DNA from: Tenacibaculum sp. 190524A02b
GTDB taxonomy: Bacteria > Bacteroidota > Bacteroidia > Flavobacteriales > Flavobacteriaceae
Length of the DNA: 64,000 nucleotides
Direction of reading: 5' to 3'
Assembly (NCBI RefSeq): GCF_964036645.1
Contig: NZ_OZ038525.1
Coordinates: 3,104,001 to 3,168,000, forward strand
The notes under the pieces are model-generated. The model had not been told where the DNA came from. It saw only the letters and a list, made by a program, of their open reading frames with translations, and ran no database searches. Shown piece by piece: positions 55,339 through 64,000 of this stretch. The position numbers and the translations under genes were made by a program. Position 1 is the first letter of the stretch; each line of letters starts with the position of its first letter.

Positions 55339-56112
55339 TTAAGTTCTTATAAAACATTGTGCTAACATCTTGTACAATTCGGGGTGTTTTCTTTTTAAGA
55401 GCATTGGTCTTTCAAAAAAGTATTCGGCTGCTACGGCAAAGAACTCTTCTTTAGAAGTACCTCCATAACTTCTAATATCTGAACGGTCTTTATTAATGGC
55501 TTCCATTTTTTCATATACCAAATCTAACCAAGCTGAAATATTTTCGTTTTGTAATAGTGCTTCTGGTACACCATCTATACTACCGTCTAACTTATCCAAT
55601 AAATGTACAAACTCGTGAATACCTGTGTTTCCTTTATCGGTTTTGTTAGCAAATCCATGGTGTAAAGCCCTTCTTGATAGAATCATTTTATTGTCAAAAG
55701 CACCGTTTCCTACCAAACCGCCTATGTTTTTGTTTTTTGCTTTGGCCTTATAGTCTAAATCTTCATTAAAATAATCAGGATAAATAATCACTTTTTTAAT
55801 ATTGGGATAGTTCCAATTATCAAATCCAAAGACAGGAATCACCGCACTGGAAGCGACTAACAAAATATCTAAATCTTCCAGCTCAAAGTCAACTGGATGA
55901 ATGGTTACATAGGATAAAAAGGCTTGCATTCTTTTTTTAAAGTGTATGCGGTCTTCTTTATTTAATCGTTTGTAAAAAAGTACGTGTTCTTCTAATAAAG
56001 CTTCCCAATGTTTAGGTATTGGTATATGTGCTACTTCAACTTTTCTTTTAGAGGTATCATTTGTATAAACAATATAACCTACTACTGTTAGTATAATGAG
56101 TATGTATATCAA
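55339..56112 (-). CDS. MtfA-like zinc peptidase (M90 family)
   Basis: 257 aa. One N-terminal membrane segment (about 1-18), then an MtfA-like domain with HEFVHLLDKLDG near residue 166 (HExxH and a following Asp) and EEFFAVAAEYFFERP, the third-ligand region. In E. coli MtfA is a cytoplasmic aminopeptidase linked to Mlc; the membrane anchor is usual for the Bacteroidetes form. Monocistronic. Confidence 0.88.
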   Translation of the reverse strand: MIYILIILTVVGYIVYTNDTSKRKVEVAHIPIPKHWEALLEEHVLFYKRLNKEDRIHFKKRMQAFLSYVTIHPVDFELEDLDILLVASSAVIPVFGFDNWNYPNIKKVIIYPDYFNEDLDYKAKAKNKNIGGLVGNGAFDNKMILSRRALHHGFANKTDKGNTGIHEFVHLLDKLDGSIDGVPEALLQNENISAWLDLVYEKMEAINKDRSDIRSYGGTSKEEFFAVAAEYFFERPMLLKRKHPELYKMLAQCFIRT

Positions 56113-56342
56113 AATGGGAAAGCTTTAGTTTGTTTTTAATGTTATATTATGAGTATTATTTTCGTATAAATTTTACTGTTCTCTGTGCATTTTTTTATTC
56201 CGTTAGCACCTCATAAAAAACACTCGAACCGACATGTTCAAAAAAATATATTCATATATCATACTACACTTCTTTTCTTATTCTTAAGTAGCAAAAGTAG
56301 TTATTAAAACCACTTTTACTAACATATATAAGTTTTACCTTA

Positions 56343-58025
56343 CTATTCTGGTTCAGCTTTCCATTGTCTTATTCTTACAGAATAAAAAGCAATGCTTATT
56401 ATCCATAAAACTAAAACTAACTCTCCACTATACATATCTAACCACTCCATAAATGGGGGTTTTACTTCAAGTTCCAACCCTCTTATGTACTTACGATACA
56501 AACTTATTCCTAAACCTATTATAATTGGAATTACAAAAAGCGCTAGCGAAAATAAAATTGCCGTAATTAGTTTCCTCCATTTTAGCGCAAAACTTATTAA
56601 GGATAGTATTACAATTAATATGCATATAGAAAGTAAAATTATACTCTCTGAAGAATAATTGCTCATTGAAAAACTATATCTAGAAACGTATGTACTTATA
56701 AAAATTGTAAAGATTAACACTATACTTCCAGCTACAAAACTTAGTAATAGCGTTTTTATATTGGTTACTTTAAAAAGAAACAGTAATAAACCAAGAATAA
56801 AAGCAAAAATAATGTGAACATAAAAAAGTTCTTTTGGAGTACTTCTAAAATAGGCACTATGAATATTTTTAAACAAAGCATCGACTTCTCCTAAATCACA
56901 ATAAGGGATACTAGTAACCCCTAATGGTTCAGTATATCCTTTTCTTGTTTTTAAAATTTTCTGATACCTTGGTGCTAATCTATTTACCTCATCAATATCA
57001 GGTTTTGAATCAAAAATAAATTCTCTTATGGTATAGTTTTCATTGTCCAATAACTGATACCAATCTTCAACATTTAAATTGTTTTTTATTTTATATTTCT
57101 CTGCTAGTTTAAGAAACGTGTTTAAATTTTCTTTGATTGCTTTTTCATCTTTATCATATAATATTTTCTCATAGTATTTCAACCTCTTTTGTAACGCTAA
57201 CGAGTCTTGACCATAACCATACAATGTTCCTGAATAGTTAAATAAAGTTGGTTCTATATGGCTTTTGTATTTAGATACATCTTTAACAATCCTATACTTA
57301 AAATTATTTTCTTCTTCTAAAAGTTCTTCTTCTAAACTTAGATTTGTATCTAGTTTTTCTTCTTTGATCAAGTTTTTATCCAATTCATAAAATTGATAAT
57401 ACTTGTTCTCATGTTTTATGAATGCTTTGGTAGTATCTACATCATACCCTAAGTTACTACGTGAGTCATCTACCGTATATAAAGGGAAAGGTTTAGGGTA
57501 TTGTTTATTTTCTATAGCATACTTTCTACTCTTTTGAATTAAAAACAATGCAGTTGTATTAAACGCTTTAATGTCTTTATCTACTAGCTTCCAATCATAA
57601 TCTTGTTTAATTCTTACTGTTAGCCCTTTTCTAAAAGAATAATACTGAGTTATATTTAAAAAAAAGATGAACACCATTATACCAAACTGTATAAACAATG
57701 TTCCTTTTTTAAGTTGGTAAAAGCTTTTAAATGCATTGTTTTTTAGGTAGTACACTATCCAAATAAGTAGGATTATAATAGAAAACAAGATGCTTACAAA
57801 TACCACAGAGGTATCTGTATAAAAAGACTCTAAACTATAATGTTGAGAAATATCTTCTTGAGTATTTACGGTAAAATACCCTACCATAAAAAACAGTAGG
57901 TGTAAGCCAGCGCCTACCAATACCATCCAAAGAAGTCTGGTATTCCAAATGAGTGGATAATGTTCTAGTAAATATTTATTTATTTTTTTTACAAGGTTCA
58001 TGAGCAATAGGTTTTTAATATACAA
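56343..58025 (-). CDS. Multi-pass membrane protein paired with an ABC ATPase (DUF4857-like)
   Basis: 560 aa. About eight membrane helices: three in the first 125 residues and four or five after residue 390, flanking a large extracytoplasmic domain (about 130-385). It overlaps the ATPase gene by 11 bp, so it is probably the permease half of a transporter. The family resembles DUF4857 proteins; substrate unknown. Confidence 0.75.
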   Translation of the reverse strand: MYIKNLLLMNLVKKINKYLLEHYPLIWNTRLLWMVLVGAGLHLLFFMVGYFTVNTQEDISQHYSLESFYTDTSVVFVSILFSIIILLIWIVYYLKNNAFKSFYQLKKGTLFIQFGIMVFIFFLNITQYYSFRKGLTVRIKQDYDWKLVDKDIKAFNTTALFLIQKSRKYAIENKQYPKPFPLYTVDDSRSNLGYDVDTTKAFIKHENKYYQFYELDKNLIKEEKLDTNLSLEEELLEEENNFKYRIVKDVSKYKSHIEPTLFNYSGTLYGYGQDSLALQKRLKYYEKILYDKDEKAIKENLNTFLKLAEKYKIKNNLNVEDWYQLLDNENYTIREFIFDSKPDIDEVNRLAPRYQKILKTRKGYTEPLGVTSIPYCDLGEVDALFKNIHSAYFRSTPKELFYVHIIFAFILGLLLFLFKVTNIKTLLLSFVAGSIVLIFTIFISTYVSRYSFSMSNYSSESIILLSICILIVILSLISFALKWRKLITAILFSLALFVIPIIIGLGISLYRKYIRGLELEVKPPFMEWLDMYSGELVLVLWIISIAFYSVRIRQWKAEPE

Positions 58026-59166
58026 AATAACGACGGGTAGATGCTGAGATGTCTCTAATATACTTTATACTAAAGTTAGCCTTAGCTATTTTTAAAAGTA
58101 GGTCATTAAAAGTAGTGGGTTCCTTAAAGTATAAAATGTACACTCCTCCATTGAATTCCACTTTTTGCAGGTTTATTTCTTTGAATAGTTCTTCAATACT
58201 TTCTCTAGTATTTTCAGTATCTAGCTCCACTATTAAGCTGCCATCTTCTTCTGCTTTTTCAAGAGCTTCGGATGGTTTTCCGTCTCTTAAATATATTACC
58301 TCATCAGATATTTTTTCTACTTCGTACAATTGTTGTGATGAAAATACCATGGCTATGGGGTTTGCATGTGATTTTGCTAACATTTTTAAGTCTTCAAGAA
58401 TCACTTGCTGTGCTAAAATATCAAGGTTTGCTAGGGGTTCATCTAACAAAATAATTTCTGGACGTCTTAATAAGGTTCTTGCCAGTTCAAAACGCATTTT
58501 ATATCCTGACGATAATTCTTTCCATTTTAACTTTCTGTATTTCCATAAACCAAATCTAGCAATCATCATTAGTACTAGCAATTCATTTTTTTCTCCTTTT
58601 ACACCATGGTGTGCCAGTGCAAATTTTAAATTGTCTATAACGCTTCCATACCAAACGTCTGTTCTTTGTGGTATATAAACTAGCTTTGATTTTAAATCAA
58701 ATGCATCTTTGCTTTCTGTTAAAAAGTTATAGGTTAATTTTCCTGATGTGGTTTTTATTAATGAGGCTAATATGGTAAGTAATGTGGTTTTTCCGTTACC
58801 GTTTTCTCCTACCAAACCATAAATGCCTCCTTTTTTTAATTGAATATTAATAGGGCCTAATGCAAATTTGCTGTTTCTATATGCTTTACTAAGGTTTTGT
58901 CCGTTTAATATTTCTTCTCCTAAAAGTGCAGAGGTTTCTACGGGTATGGTTTTTAAAAAGGCTGCGTATTTTTCTATTCTTGAAAGTAAAGTAGCTTTTT
59001 CTTCTGTGCTTTCATAAGTTTCTACAAATTGTATGGTTTCTTTAAAAACTTCTGTGGCATCTGTGTTTAATGCAGCATCTAACAAAGTTCTATATCCTAA
59101 AGAATGGTCTCCTCTTTTAAAGTAAGATACTCCTTCATTTATAAGTGCTTCTTGCTTACTTAACAT
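58015..59166 (-). CDS. ABC transporter ATP-binding protein with N-terminal helical extension
   Basis: 383 aa. The first about 95 residues are a TPR-like or helical extension. The ATPase core has Walker A GENGNGKTT, signature LSSGYKMRFELAR and Walker B IILLDEPLANLD. The C-terminal about 100 residues (after EKISDEVIYLRDG) form an extra regulatory region. Coupled to the downstream membrane protein by overlap. A TACATTTG promoter box lies at 59204-59211. Confidence 0.9.
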   Translation of the reverse strand: MLSKQEALINEGVSYFKRGDHSLGYRTLLDAALNTDATEVFKETIQFVETYESTEEKATLLSRIEKYAAFLKTIPVETSALLGEEILNGQNLSKAYRNSKFALGPINIQLKKGGIYGLVGENGNGKTTLLTILASLIKTTSGKLTYNFLTESKDAFDLKSKLVYIPQRTDVWYGSVIDNLKFALAHHGVKGEKNELLVLMMIARFGLWKYRKLKWKELSSGYKMRFELARTLLRRPEIILLDEPLANLDILAQQVILEDLKMLAKSHANPIAMVFSSQQLYEVEKISDEVIYLRDGKPSEALEKAEEDGSLIVELDTENTRESIEELFKEINLQKVEFNGGVYILYFKEPTTFNDLLLKIAKANFSIKYIRDISASTRRYFVY

Positions 59167-59203
59167 AACTGATATTTTGATTGTTGCAATTTATTTTCCG
59201 TGG

Positions 59204-59348
59204 CAAATGTAGTATTTCTATTCGTATTAAAAAAGTATGACTATTCGCTACTGTTAAACTTTATAAATGGTGAAACACTTTAATAAAAATTGTTATGAAA
59301 TAAAAAAAGTAAGTGTTTCTTTATATTGTTTATTCACGAATAGTCATA
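59204..59348 (-). promoter_or_regulatory. Promoter region of the ABC operon with inverted repeat
   Basis: Minus-strand TACATTTG (59204-59211) matches TAnnTTTG. Upstream of it, 59236-59247 and 59337-59348 are perfect 12-bp inverted copies (TATGACTATTCG/CGAATAGTCATA) 89 bp apart. Confidence 0.45.
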
Positions 59349-59386
59349 AAAAGGTGCAGTTTCAATTAGAAATTAATCATTAAATT

Positions 59387-60133
59387 TTATACATCATCTG
59401 TTGGATCTTCATCAGGTTCTGCACCACCTGTATTGTTCTTGCTTCTATTGTCTACTACTTGGTTGTATTTACTGGTTAATACATCTATTTGTGCTACAAA
59501 TTCTGCATATAAAGCATTATCTGATAAGATGGCATGTGCTTGAATTCTTTTTATTAATTCTTTATAAGTCGCCTTACCTTCATCTCTTAAACCGGGTACA
59601 TTTTGCAATGGGTTTGCAGCACTTTCTTTTACTCTTTCTAAATACTTTTTTTCAAACTCGCTATTTTTTTGCTTTAACTCCACCAGCCAATCACTAGCAT
59701 CTAAGGTGGCTATAGCCGCCGTAAGTTCTGCACTTGCTTCAATATCTTTAACTATACTACTAATAATAGCGGTTTCTTCTTGGTAACTTTTTTTGGTAAT
59801 ATCTTTACCATATATATCAATGGCTTTGGTTATAGCAGTACCTGCTGCTTCTAACACTTCATTATAATGGTATGTGTAGGTAATGGCTAACTTCCGTATT
59901 CCTACAATGGCACGGTCTCTTTTAGTATCTAACGCTTCTACTTCTGGCGTCATTTCGCTTGCTTTGGATTGTTTATAAGCGGCATCAACACTGTTGGTAA
60001 TTTCTGTAAGTGTGTTTACGTAGGTTTTGAGTTGTAAGGCTTCTGTGTCTTCATTGTTTAACAGGCTTATTACATCTCTCATGTACTGAATATACTCACC
60101 ATGACGGTAACGATTTAGATATAGATTTATCAT
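59387..60133 (-). CDS. DUF6261-like hypothetical protein
   Basis: 248 aa, almost entirely helical, no signal peptide, ending in an acidic tail (GAEPDEDPTDD). The opening LNRYRHGEYIQYMRDVISLL and the internal pattern fit the DUF6261 family, which is common in Bacteroidetes and of unknown function. Family call is from memory of the pattern. GC-rich repeats lie upstream. Confidence 0.72.
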   Translation of the reverse strand: MINLYLNRYRHGEYIQYMRDVISLLNNEDTEALQLKTYVNTLTEITNSVDAAYKQSKASEMTPEVEALDTKRDRAIVGIRKLAITYTYHYNEVLEAAGTAITKAIDIYGKDITKKSYQEETAIISSIVKDIEASAELTAAIATLDASDWLVELKQKNSEFEKKYLERVKESAANPLQNVPGLRDEGKATYKELIKRIQAHAILSDNALYAEFVAQIDVLTSKYNQVVDNRSKNNTGGAEPDEDPTDDV

Positions 60134-60409
60134 AACATTGATTTTTAAAAATGTTTATTAATTTTTTTTTTTTTGAAGAATATAGCAACTTATATATTCA
60201 TAGACGGTTCTAAAGTAATCAATTAAAACCTACCGAACAATACCTATTTTACTCTTTATTAAATTTTTAACATTTATTGGCACCGCCAAAGGGTATAATA
60301 CTCCGAAGGCTTGCCTCGAAATTAAACCTACCATCCTATTAAACACCTAACAAACTCACTACCAGGTAGTTTACCATCCTTTTTTGAAGGCGATTTTTTT
60401 GTAGTTTTA

Positions 60410-60605
60410 TCCCCGACGCTCGGAACTGCCTTTGTTGGTATAACAGAGGTGTCAGCGAGCTTCGGAAATGGTTCTGCAACTTTGCAGAGGCTTCCCCGAG
60501 CTTCGGAGATGGTTCTGCGCTGTAAAAAAAGCTTCCCCGAACTTCGGGGAACGTTCTGTTCTCTCAACAGAGGTGTCAGCGAACTTCGGGGAAGCTTCTG
60601 TTTTT
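60410..60605. repeat. GC-rich degenerate tandem repeats
   Basis: Units built from GCTTCCCCGAACTTCGGGGAA-like palindromes and CAGAGGTGTCAGCGA words occur at least four times. GC content is far above the neighbours. Overlapping open frames on both strands are artefacts of the repeats. Confidence 0.7.
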
Positions 60606-60771
60606 GTTTTTTGAAGCAATTAAAAAAACTCATAAGCACCTACATATCAATACATTTTTATAATATTTATTATTAAGAATAGTTTAAAAAATTATTGCCT
60701 TTTATAAAAACAGGATATACTTTACTGAATACTCAAAGATTAAACTTATTTTAGCCTAAAAAATAATTAAA

Positions 60772-62238
60772 ATGAATTTGAAATCTTTTCTTTTCGGCAG
60801 TATCTCTTTTATCAAGAAAATATCTTTAATTAAAAGAATCCTTGCTTTTGTTGTTCTTCCTTTCTTATTGGTTAAGTTTTACAATGATTATCAGTTTAAT
60901 AAACAGAATAAAGTTATACAAACTGTTTCTTTAAACTCTCTTACAGATGACACTAGTTTACCTGACTATTTTAAACTTAATAACTATTATATTGATACCA
61001 AAGTTCCTTTGGCTGTACATAAGATTCGTAAAAAAAATAAGCATAGTCATTTTATCCTTCCATTGGTAAAAGAGAAAAATAGTACACAAGTAATAGCTTT
61101 TGTTAAAGATTATAAAACAAGAAAGATTGATGCTTACAGTATTGACCTTATAAGAAATGAACTAAATAATGGTAAAAACTCGTTTGAAAAATTAGAAAGT
61201 AGCCTTTCTGAAGCTGAGAAAAATCACTTTACCCAAAATGGATATGCACTTTCTAAAAATATTCCTGTTATACAAACTTCTTCTCCTACTAAATTTGGTG
61301 CTTTTCAAATAGTATTTGTGGTACTATCTTTCATAGTATTCATTCTTATTCTACTGTCTTTTATTCCTTTTAGTCTTCTTAACAAACTATTTGATAGATA
61401 TACAGGCATTGACTACACCTTTGGATTTAAGAAAATTAAGAAGGTACTTACTGCTGTAGAAAATGGAAATTATGAAAAAGCGGATACTCTATTGCAAACG
61501 TTGAGTTTGGATGAAAAAACACAAGCTATTGAAGCTTTAAGTTTGATGGTAAGTGACTCTAAATTTGAAAAGTGGCGTAACAATGGTAGAGACTCTAATT
61601 TATTTAAAATTACAAATGCCAGTAGATTATTGCATGAGGCTTGGGAGAAAAGAGGGTATAAATTTGCTAACGAGACTGATGAAAGTAATTTTATTGCTTT
61701 TAAAGAGGCTATAAACAAAATACCTAGTAAGTTACAACAGGTACAAGGGCATTTGAAACCTCTAGCTTTAAATTTATTGATTAAAACCTATAAAGGCATT
61801 GGAGATCCAGATACTTGTTTAAAATATTTTAATGAATGTACTTTAAATAACCCTACCTATATTGCTCCTCACCTATCTTATCAGAGTGTTATTTTACCAA
61901 AATGGTATGGTGATGATGAAACGGTACATAATTTTACTAAAGAGCATTCTAAAAAGGAAAAGTTATTGAACTATTTATTAAACAGTGCTTTAGTTCATGA
62001 GAATGAAGACCATTATGAAATTAATAACTTTCTCATTAGCAACCACAATGAAGTAAAAAGTCTTAAAAAAGACAACCCATATATATACATATTATATAAT
62101 TATATGTACCTCTTAGCTTCGGAGGTTGAGAATAAAAAGCTTTTTAAATTTTACGATAAAAAATTAAATAATTATTTATCTACTTCATTGTACCCTCCGT
62201 TACGATCTGAACAGGAAATAGAAGAAAAGTTAGGGTAA
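60772..62238 (+). CDS. Hypothetical membrane protein
   Basis: 488 aa with a membrane segment near residues 24-40 and another near 178-202; the soluble region between them is about 135 aa. The C-terminal about 280 residues are helical, with repeat-like pairs reminiscent of TPR (GNYEKADTLLQTLSL). No family recognised. Confidence 0.72.
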   Translation: MNLKSFLFGSISFIKKISLIKRILAFVVLPFLLVKFYNDYQFNKQNKVIQTVSLNSLTDDTSLPDYFKLNNYYIDTKVPLAVHKIRKKNKHSHFILPLVKEKNSTQVIAFVKDYKTRKIDAYSIDLIRNELNNGKNSFEKLESSLSEAEKNHFTQNGYALSKNIPVIQTSSPTKFGAFQIVFVVLSFIVFILILLSFIPFSLLNKLFDRYTGIDYTFGFKKIKKVLTAVENGNYEKADTLLQTLSLDEKTQAIEALSLMVSDSKFEKWRNNGRDSNLFKITNASRLLHEAWEKRGYKFANETDESNFIAFKEAINKIPSKLQQVQGHLKPLALNLLIKTYKGIGDPDTCLKYFNECTLNNPTYIAPHLSYQSVILPKWYGDDETVHNFTKEHSKKEKLLNYLLNSALVHENEDHYEINNFLISNHNEVKSLKKDNPYIYILYNYMYLLASEVENKKLFKFYDKKLNNYLSTSLYPPLRSEQEIEEKLG

Positions 62239-62269
62239 ACCTTTTGAGTAATATGCATACTTACAATAT

Positions 62270-62956
62270 TTAGGAATTATTTTCATAATCTACAAAAGGC
62301 TCAACAAAACCTATAAATTCAAGATTATTCTTTTTCCATCTTGCCCCGTGTCCTGAAGCAATGCGTACTTCGTAAATGAGTTCGTGCTTGTAATGATAAA
62401 ATACATTCCACCATGTTTTATGAGTTAGTATTTGAGTTACTAACTGCCTTACATGGTTTTCTTTTTGTTGGGGTGATCCTTTTACTTGTCCCCAAAAGCT
62501 ATTGGTGCTTCGCTCTGCATGTTTTTCAAAGGCTCTTACTGCTTTGGTTACATGCGTATTATAGGCTGTAAAACTTGCTTTGCAAACAGTTTCATTTACT
62601 GGTGGTAGTCCTTTTTCGTTTCTTATTGTAGCTGGAGTGAGTCGTTGTCCTAATACCATAAGAAAGTTTTCAATACTTGTTTTTTGAAAATTGTTTGCCA
62701 CCTCAACAAAGGGATTCTCTTTTTTAAAAAAGGAATAGGAGTCGTAAATCTGTTTTCTGTCTAGTATTACTTCTTCTTCAAATGTAGGTTGAGTGAACTT
62801 AGTAAGGTACTCTGGATTTACCCAATAAGTTGCTATGTTATTGGCAAATTCTTGTAAATGTTCTGTTGTACATTTTAGAATAAAATGTTCCTTTTTTTGT
62901 TGTTGGCAGTGTTCTTGTATTTGTAATAACTGATGGTATATTTTTTCTTTTTGCAT
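62270..62956 (-). CDS. Hypothetical protein associated with the DUF434 gene
   Basis: 228 aa, helical and cytoplasmic. The C-terminal motif ASGHGARWKKNNLEFIGFVEPF looks conserved and could form an active site (His, Arg). 58 bp downstream of the DUF434 gene in the same direction. No named function. Confidence 0.65.
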   Translation of the reverse strand: MQKEKIYHQLLQIQEHCQQQKKEHFILKCTTEHLQEFANNIATYWVNPEYLTKFTQPTFEEEVILDRKQIYDSYSFFKKENPFVEVANNFQKTSIENFLMVLGQRLTPATIRNEKGLPPVNETVCKASFTAYNTHVTKAVRAFEKHAERSTNSFWGQVKGSPQQKENHVRQLVTQILTHKTWWNVFYHYKHELIYEVRIASGHGARWKKNNLEFIGFVEPFVDYENNS

Positions 62957-63014
62957 TTTATTCTATTTTTTGTTACTCAATTCAAGGAGATGAATCCCCT
63001 TGGTTTCTCTAGCA

Positions 63015-63716
63015 TTACCTAGTAATTAAACAGGGGTAGTTTTTAGGTAACAACGCTTCTACTAAATTAAACCAGTGGTTTACTCGGTCTAGAATCCATG
63101 CGTCTGATGTTATGGCTATTGATTGGCTCTTGGCTATTATTTTATCTGGATTATTTTCTAATTGTATTTCCCAATGGTAGCCTTGTTCTGCGGCATAAGC
63201 TCCTAATTTGGTTTTCATGCGTCCACTATTAGAAACAGGCTTGTCAAATATCCATGTTACTTTGCTTACTTTTTGTTCTTGCAAAAATGCTCCTATCATT
63301 TGTAGGGCTTCTTCGGTTTGATTGACGCTTTTATAAGTTCCGTGTAATGAGGATAAATCACGATAGGCTCCGTCTTTTCCTTGGAATAAATAGGCTTCTG
63401 ACAACATGCTTTCTAAAAGAATTATTTGATTGAATCCGTCAATGATTACTTCTTTGTTTGCTAATTGTTCTTGGGTCAACTTTTTTTCGGTTCTATTTTT
63501 TACTGCCGTTACTCCTGCTGCCATCCCTTTAATGGCTTGTTGTTGGCGTTTATTGAGCTTATACCTGTTTCCTACTAATTCACAGGAAGAGAATTCTCCG
63601 TAGCCTCTTTCTAATAGGAAAGACATATCATACACGGCTTCTTTTATTTTTCGCTGCATAAAGTCTTGTCCGAATAGTTTCTCGTCTTTTCCTTCTTTTC
63701 CTCTGTTTTTAGGCAT
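63015..63716 (-). CDS. DUF434 domain-containing protein
   Basis: 233 aa from ATG 63716 (MPKNRGKEGKDEKLF, which looks like the family start); a longer form from ATG 63761 is possible. The N-terminal about 60 residues fit DUF434 (a QRKIKEAVYDMSFLLERGYG-type helix pair). The following domain with VIIDGFNQIILLES and VTWIFDKPVSNSGRMK resembles the PIN/NYN-like companion domain. A nucleic-acid role is plausible but unproven. Probably in an operon with its two neighbours. Confidence 0.8.
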   Translation of the reverse strand: MPKNRGKEGKDEKLFGQDFMQRKIKEAVYDMSFLLERGYGEFSSCELVGNRYKLNKRQQQAIKGMAAGVTAVKNRTEKKLTQEQLANKEVIIDGFNQIILLESMLSEAYLFQGKDGAYRDLSSLHGTYKSVNQTEEALQMIGAFLQEQKVSKVTWIFDKPVSNSGRMKTKLGAYAAEQGYHWEIQLENNPDKIIAKSQSIAITSDAWILDRVNHWFNLVEALLPKNYPCLITR

Positions 63717-63777
63717 GTTGTTGATTTTTAAAATCTCACAGGTAAAATTTACTTTACCCATGAGATGATAACTAAAT

Positions 63778-64000
63778 TTAGTATTCCCACCATAATGTTT
63801 TTCTATATAGTGGAAACTCTATTTCTTTTCCTTTTAGCTGTTCTTTTAAAACTATTTTACATTTTGTTCTGTATTGTTGTCTTAAAAATCTTCTATACTC
63901 CCAAGTATTACTTTTCCAATAAATTTTTGCTGATTTTGTACGTTTCTTTCTCTTATGAGACTTTTTGAAATTGTAATACTTCTTATTACTGTACGATTTC
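63778..64000 (-). CDS. Lys/Arg-rich protein, partial
   Basis: C-terminal 73 codons; the 5' end is outside the window. Very basic, rich in Tyr and Trp (FPLYRKTLWWEY at the end). The stop at 63778 is 17-62 bp from the DUF434 start, so the genes are co-transcribed. The opposite-strand open frame over this stretch is a shadow. Family unknown. Confidence 0.6.
   Translation of the reverse strand, partial: KSYSNKKYYNFKKSHKRKKRTKSAKIYWKSNTWEYRRFLRQQYRTKCKIVLKEQLKGKEIEFPLYRKTLWWEY

Noticed and set aside
60328-60639. Open reading frames on both strands over the GC-rich repeats
   Set aside because: The frames arise from the repeat units, have low-complexity composition and no homology-like features.
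63765-63968. Plus-strand hydrophobic 67-codon frame
   Set aside because: It is the antisense of a Lys/Arg-rich minus-strand CDS that has a better context.
1-64000. CRISPR arrays, rRNA genes, prophage
   Set aside because: No regularly spaced repeats, no rRNA-like stretches and no phage structural genes were seen.

Overview
The window is AT-rich and reads as the chromosome of a marine Flavobacteriaceae bacterium, probably Tenacibaculum or a close relative. The evidence is many secreted proteins with C-terminal type IX secretion (T9SS) sorting domains, an alternative complex III (act) locus, TAnnTTTG-type promoters, SprB-like repeats and a KLSTS-type MetRS. The genus is an inference; the class is well supported.

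Layout. 1-5 kb: the start of the act respiratory operon (actA, actB, partial actC, minus strand). 5-12 kb: housekeeping genes (SPOR, CvpA, a TlpA-like thioredoxin, YraN, LD-carboxypeptidase, metG). 12-26 kb: a cluster of secreted metallopeptidases with a recent tandem duplication of a giant M43 protease, an M64-like lipoprotein, an IS3-family insertion and a metzincin-type protease. 26-43 kb: HDAC-like hydrolase, tex, membrane proteins, cydAB, another T9SS peptidase-like protein, a PAS/GAF histidine kinase and a polysaccharide-deacetylase-like T9SS protein. 43-55 kb: an RNA-repair and spare-tRNA region, described below. 55-64 kb: MtfA-like peptidase, an ABC transporter pair, a DUF6261-like protein, repeats, and a three-gene cluster with DUF434.

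The most interesting region is 43.3-55.0 kb. Two minus-strand transcription units appear to be controlled by the same device. One carries eight compact tRNA genes (Cys, Tyr, Asp, Pro, Leu-UAG, Gln, His, Arg-ACG), an embedded YkuK-like RNase H-fold gene, and three tRNA-like units in circularly permuted order (3' half before 5' half). The other carries an rtcB RNA ligase, a nucleotidyltransferase-like gene, prfH, a TPR protein and a small protein. Upstream of each unit are two short leader ORFs, each followed by an intrinsic terminator. The proximal promoters are identical at 57 of 70 positions. The leaders are packed with codons read by the tRNAs of the array: six of the eight families occur in all four leaders, Pro is missing from one and His from another. 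Each leader also contains a segment resembling the 3' arm of its own terminator, so it could pair with the 5' arm and prevent termination. I infer attenuation that senses loss of a set of tRNAs (for example by anticodon nucleases) and then switches on replacement tRNAs together with RNA ligation and ribosome rescue. The sequence features are directly visible; the mechanism is inference.

I saw no rRNA genes, CRISPR arrays or prophage. The only complete mobile element is the IS3-family copy at 22.7-24.0 kb.
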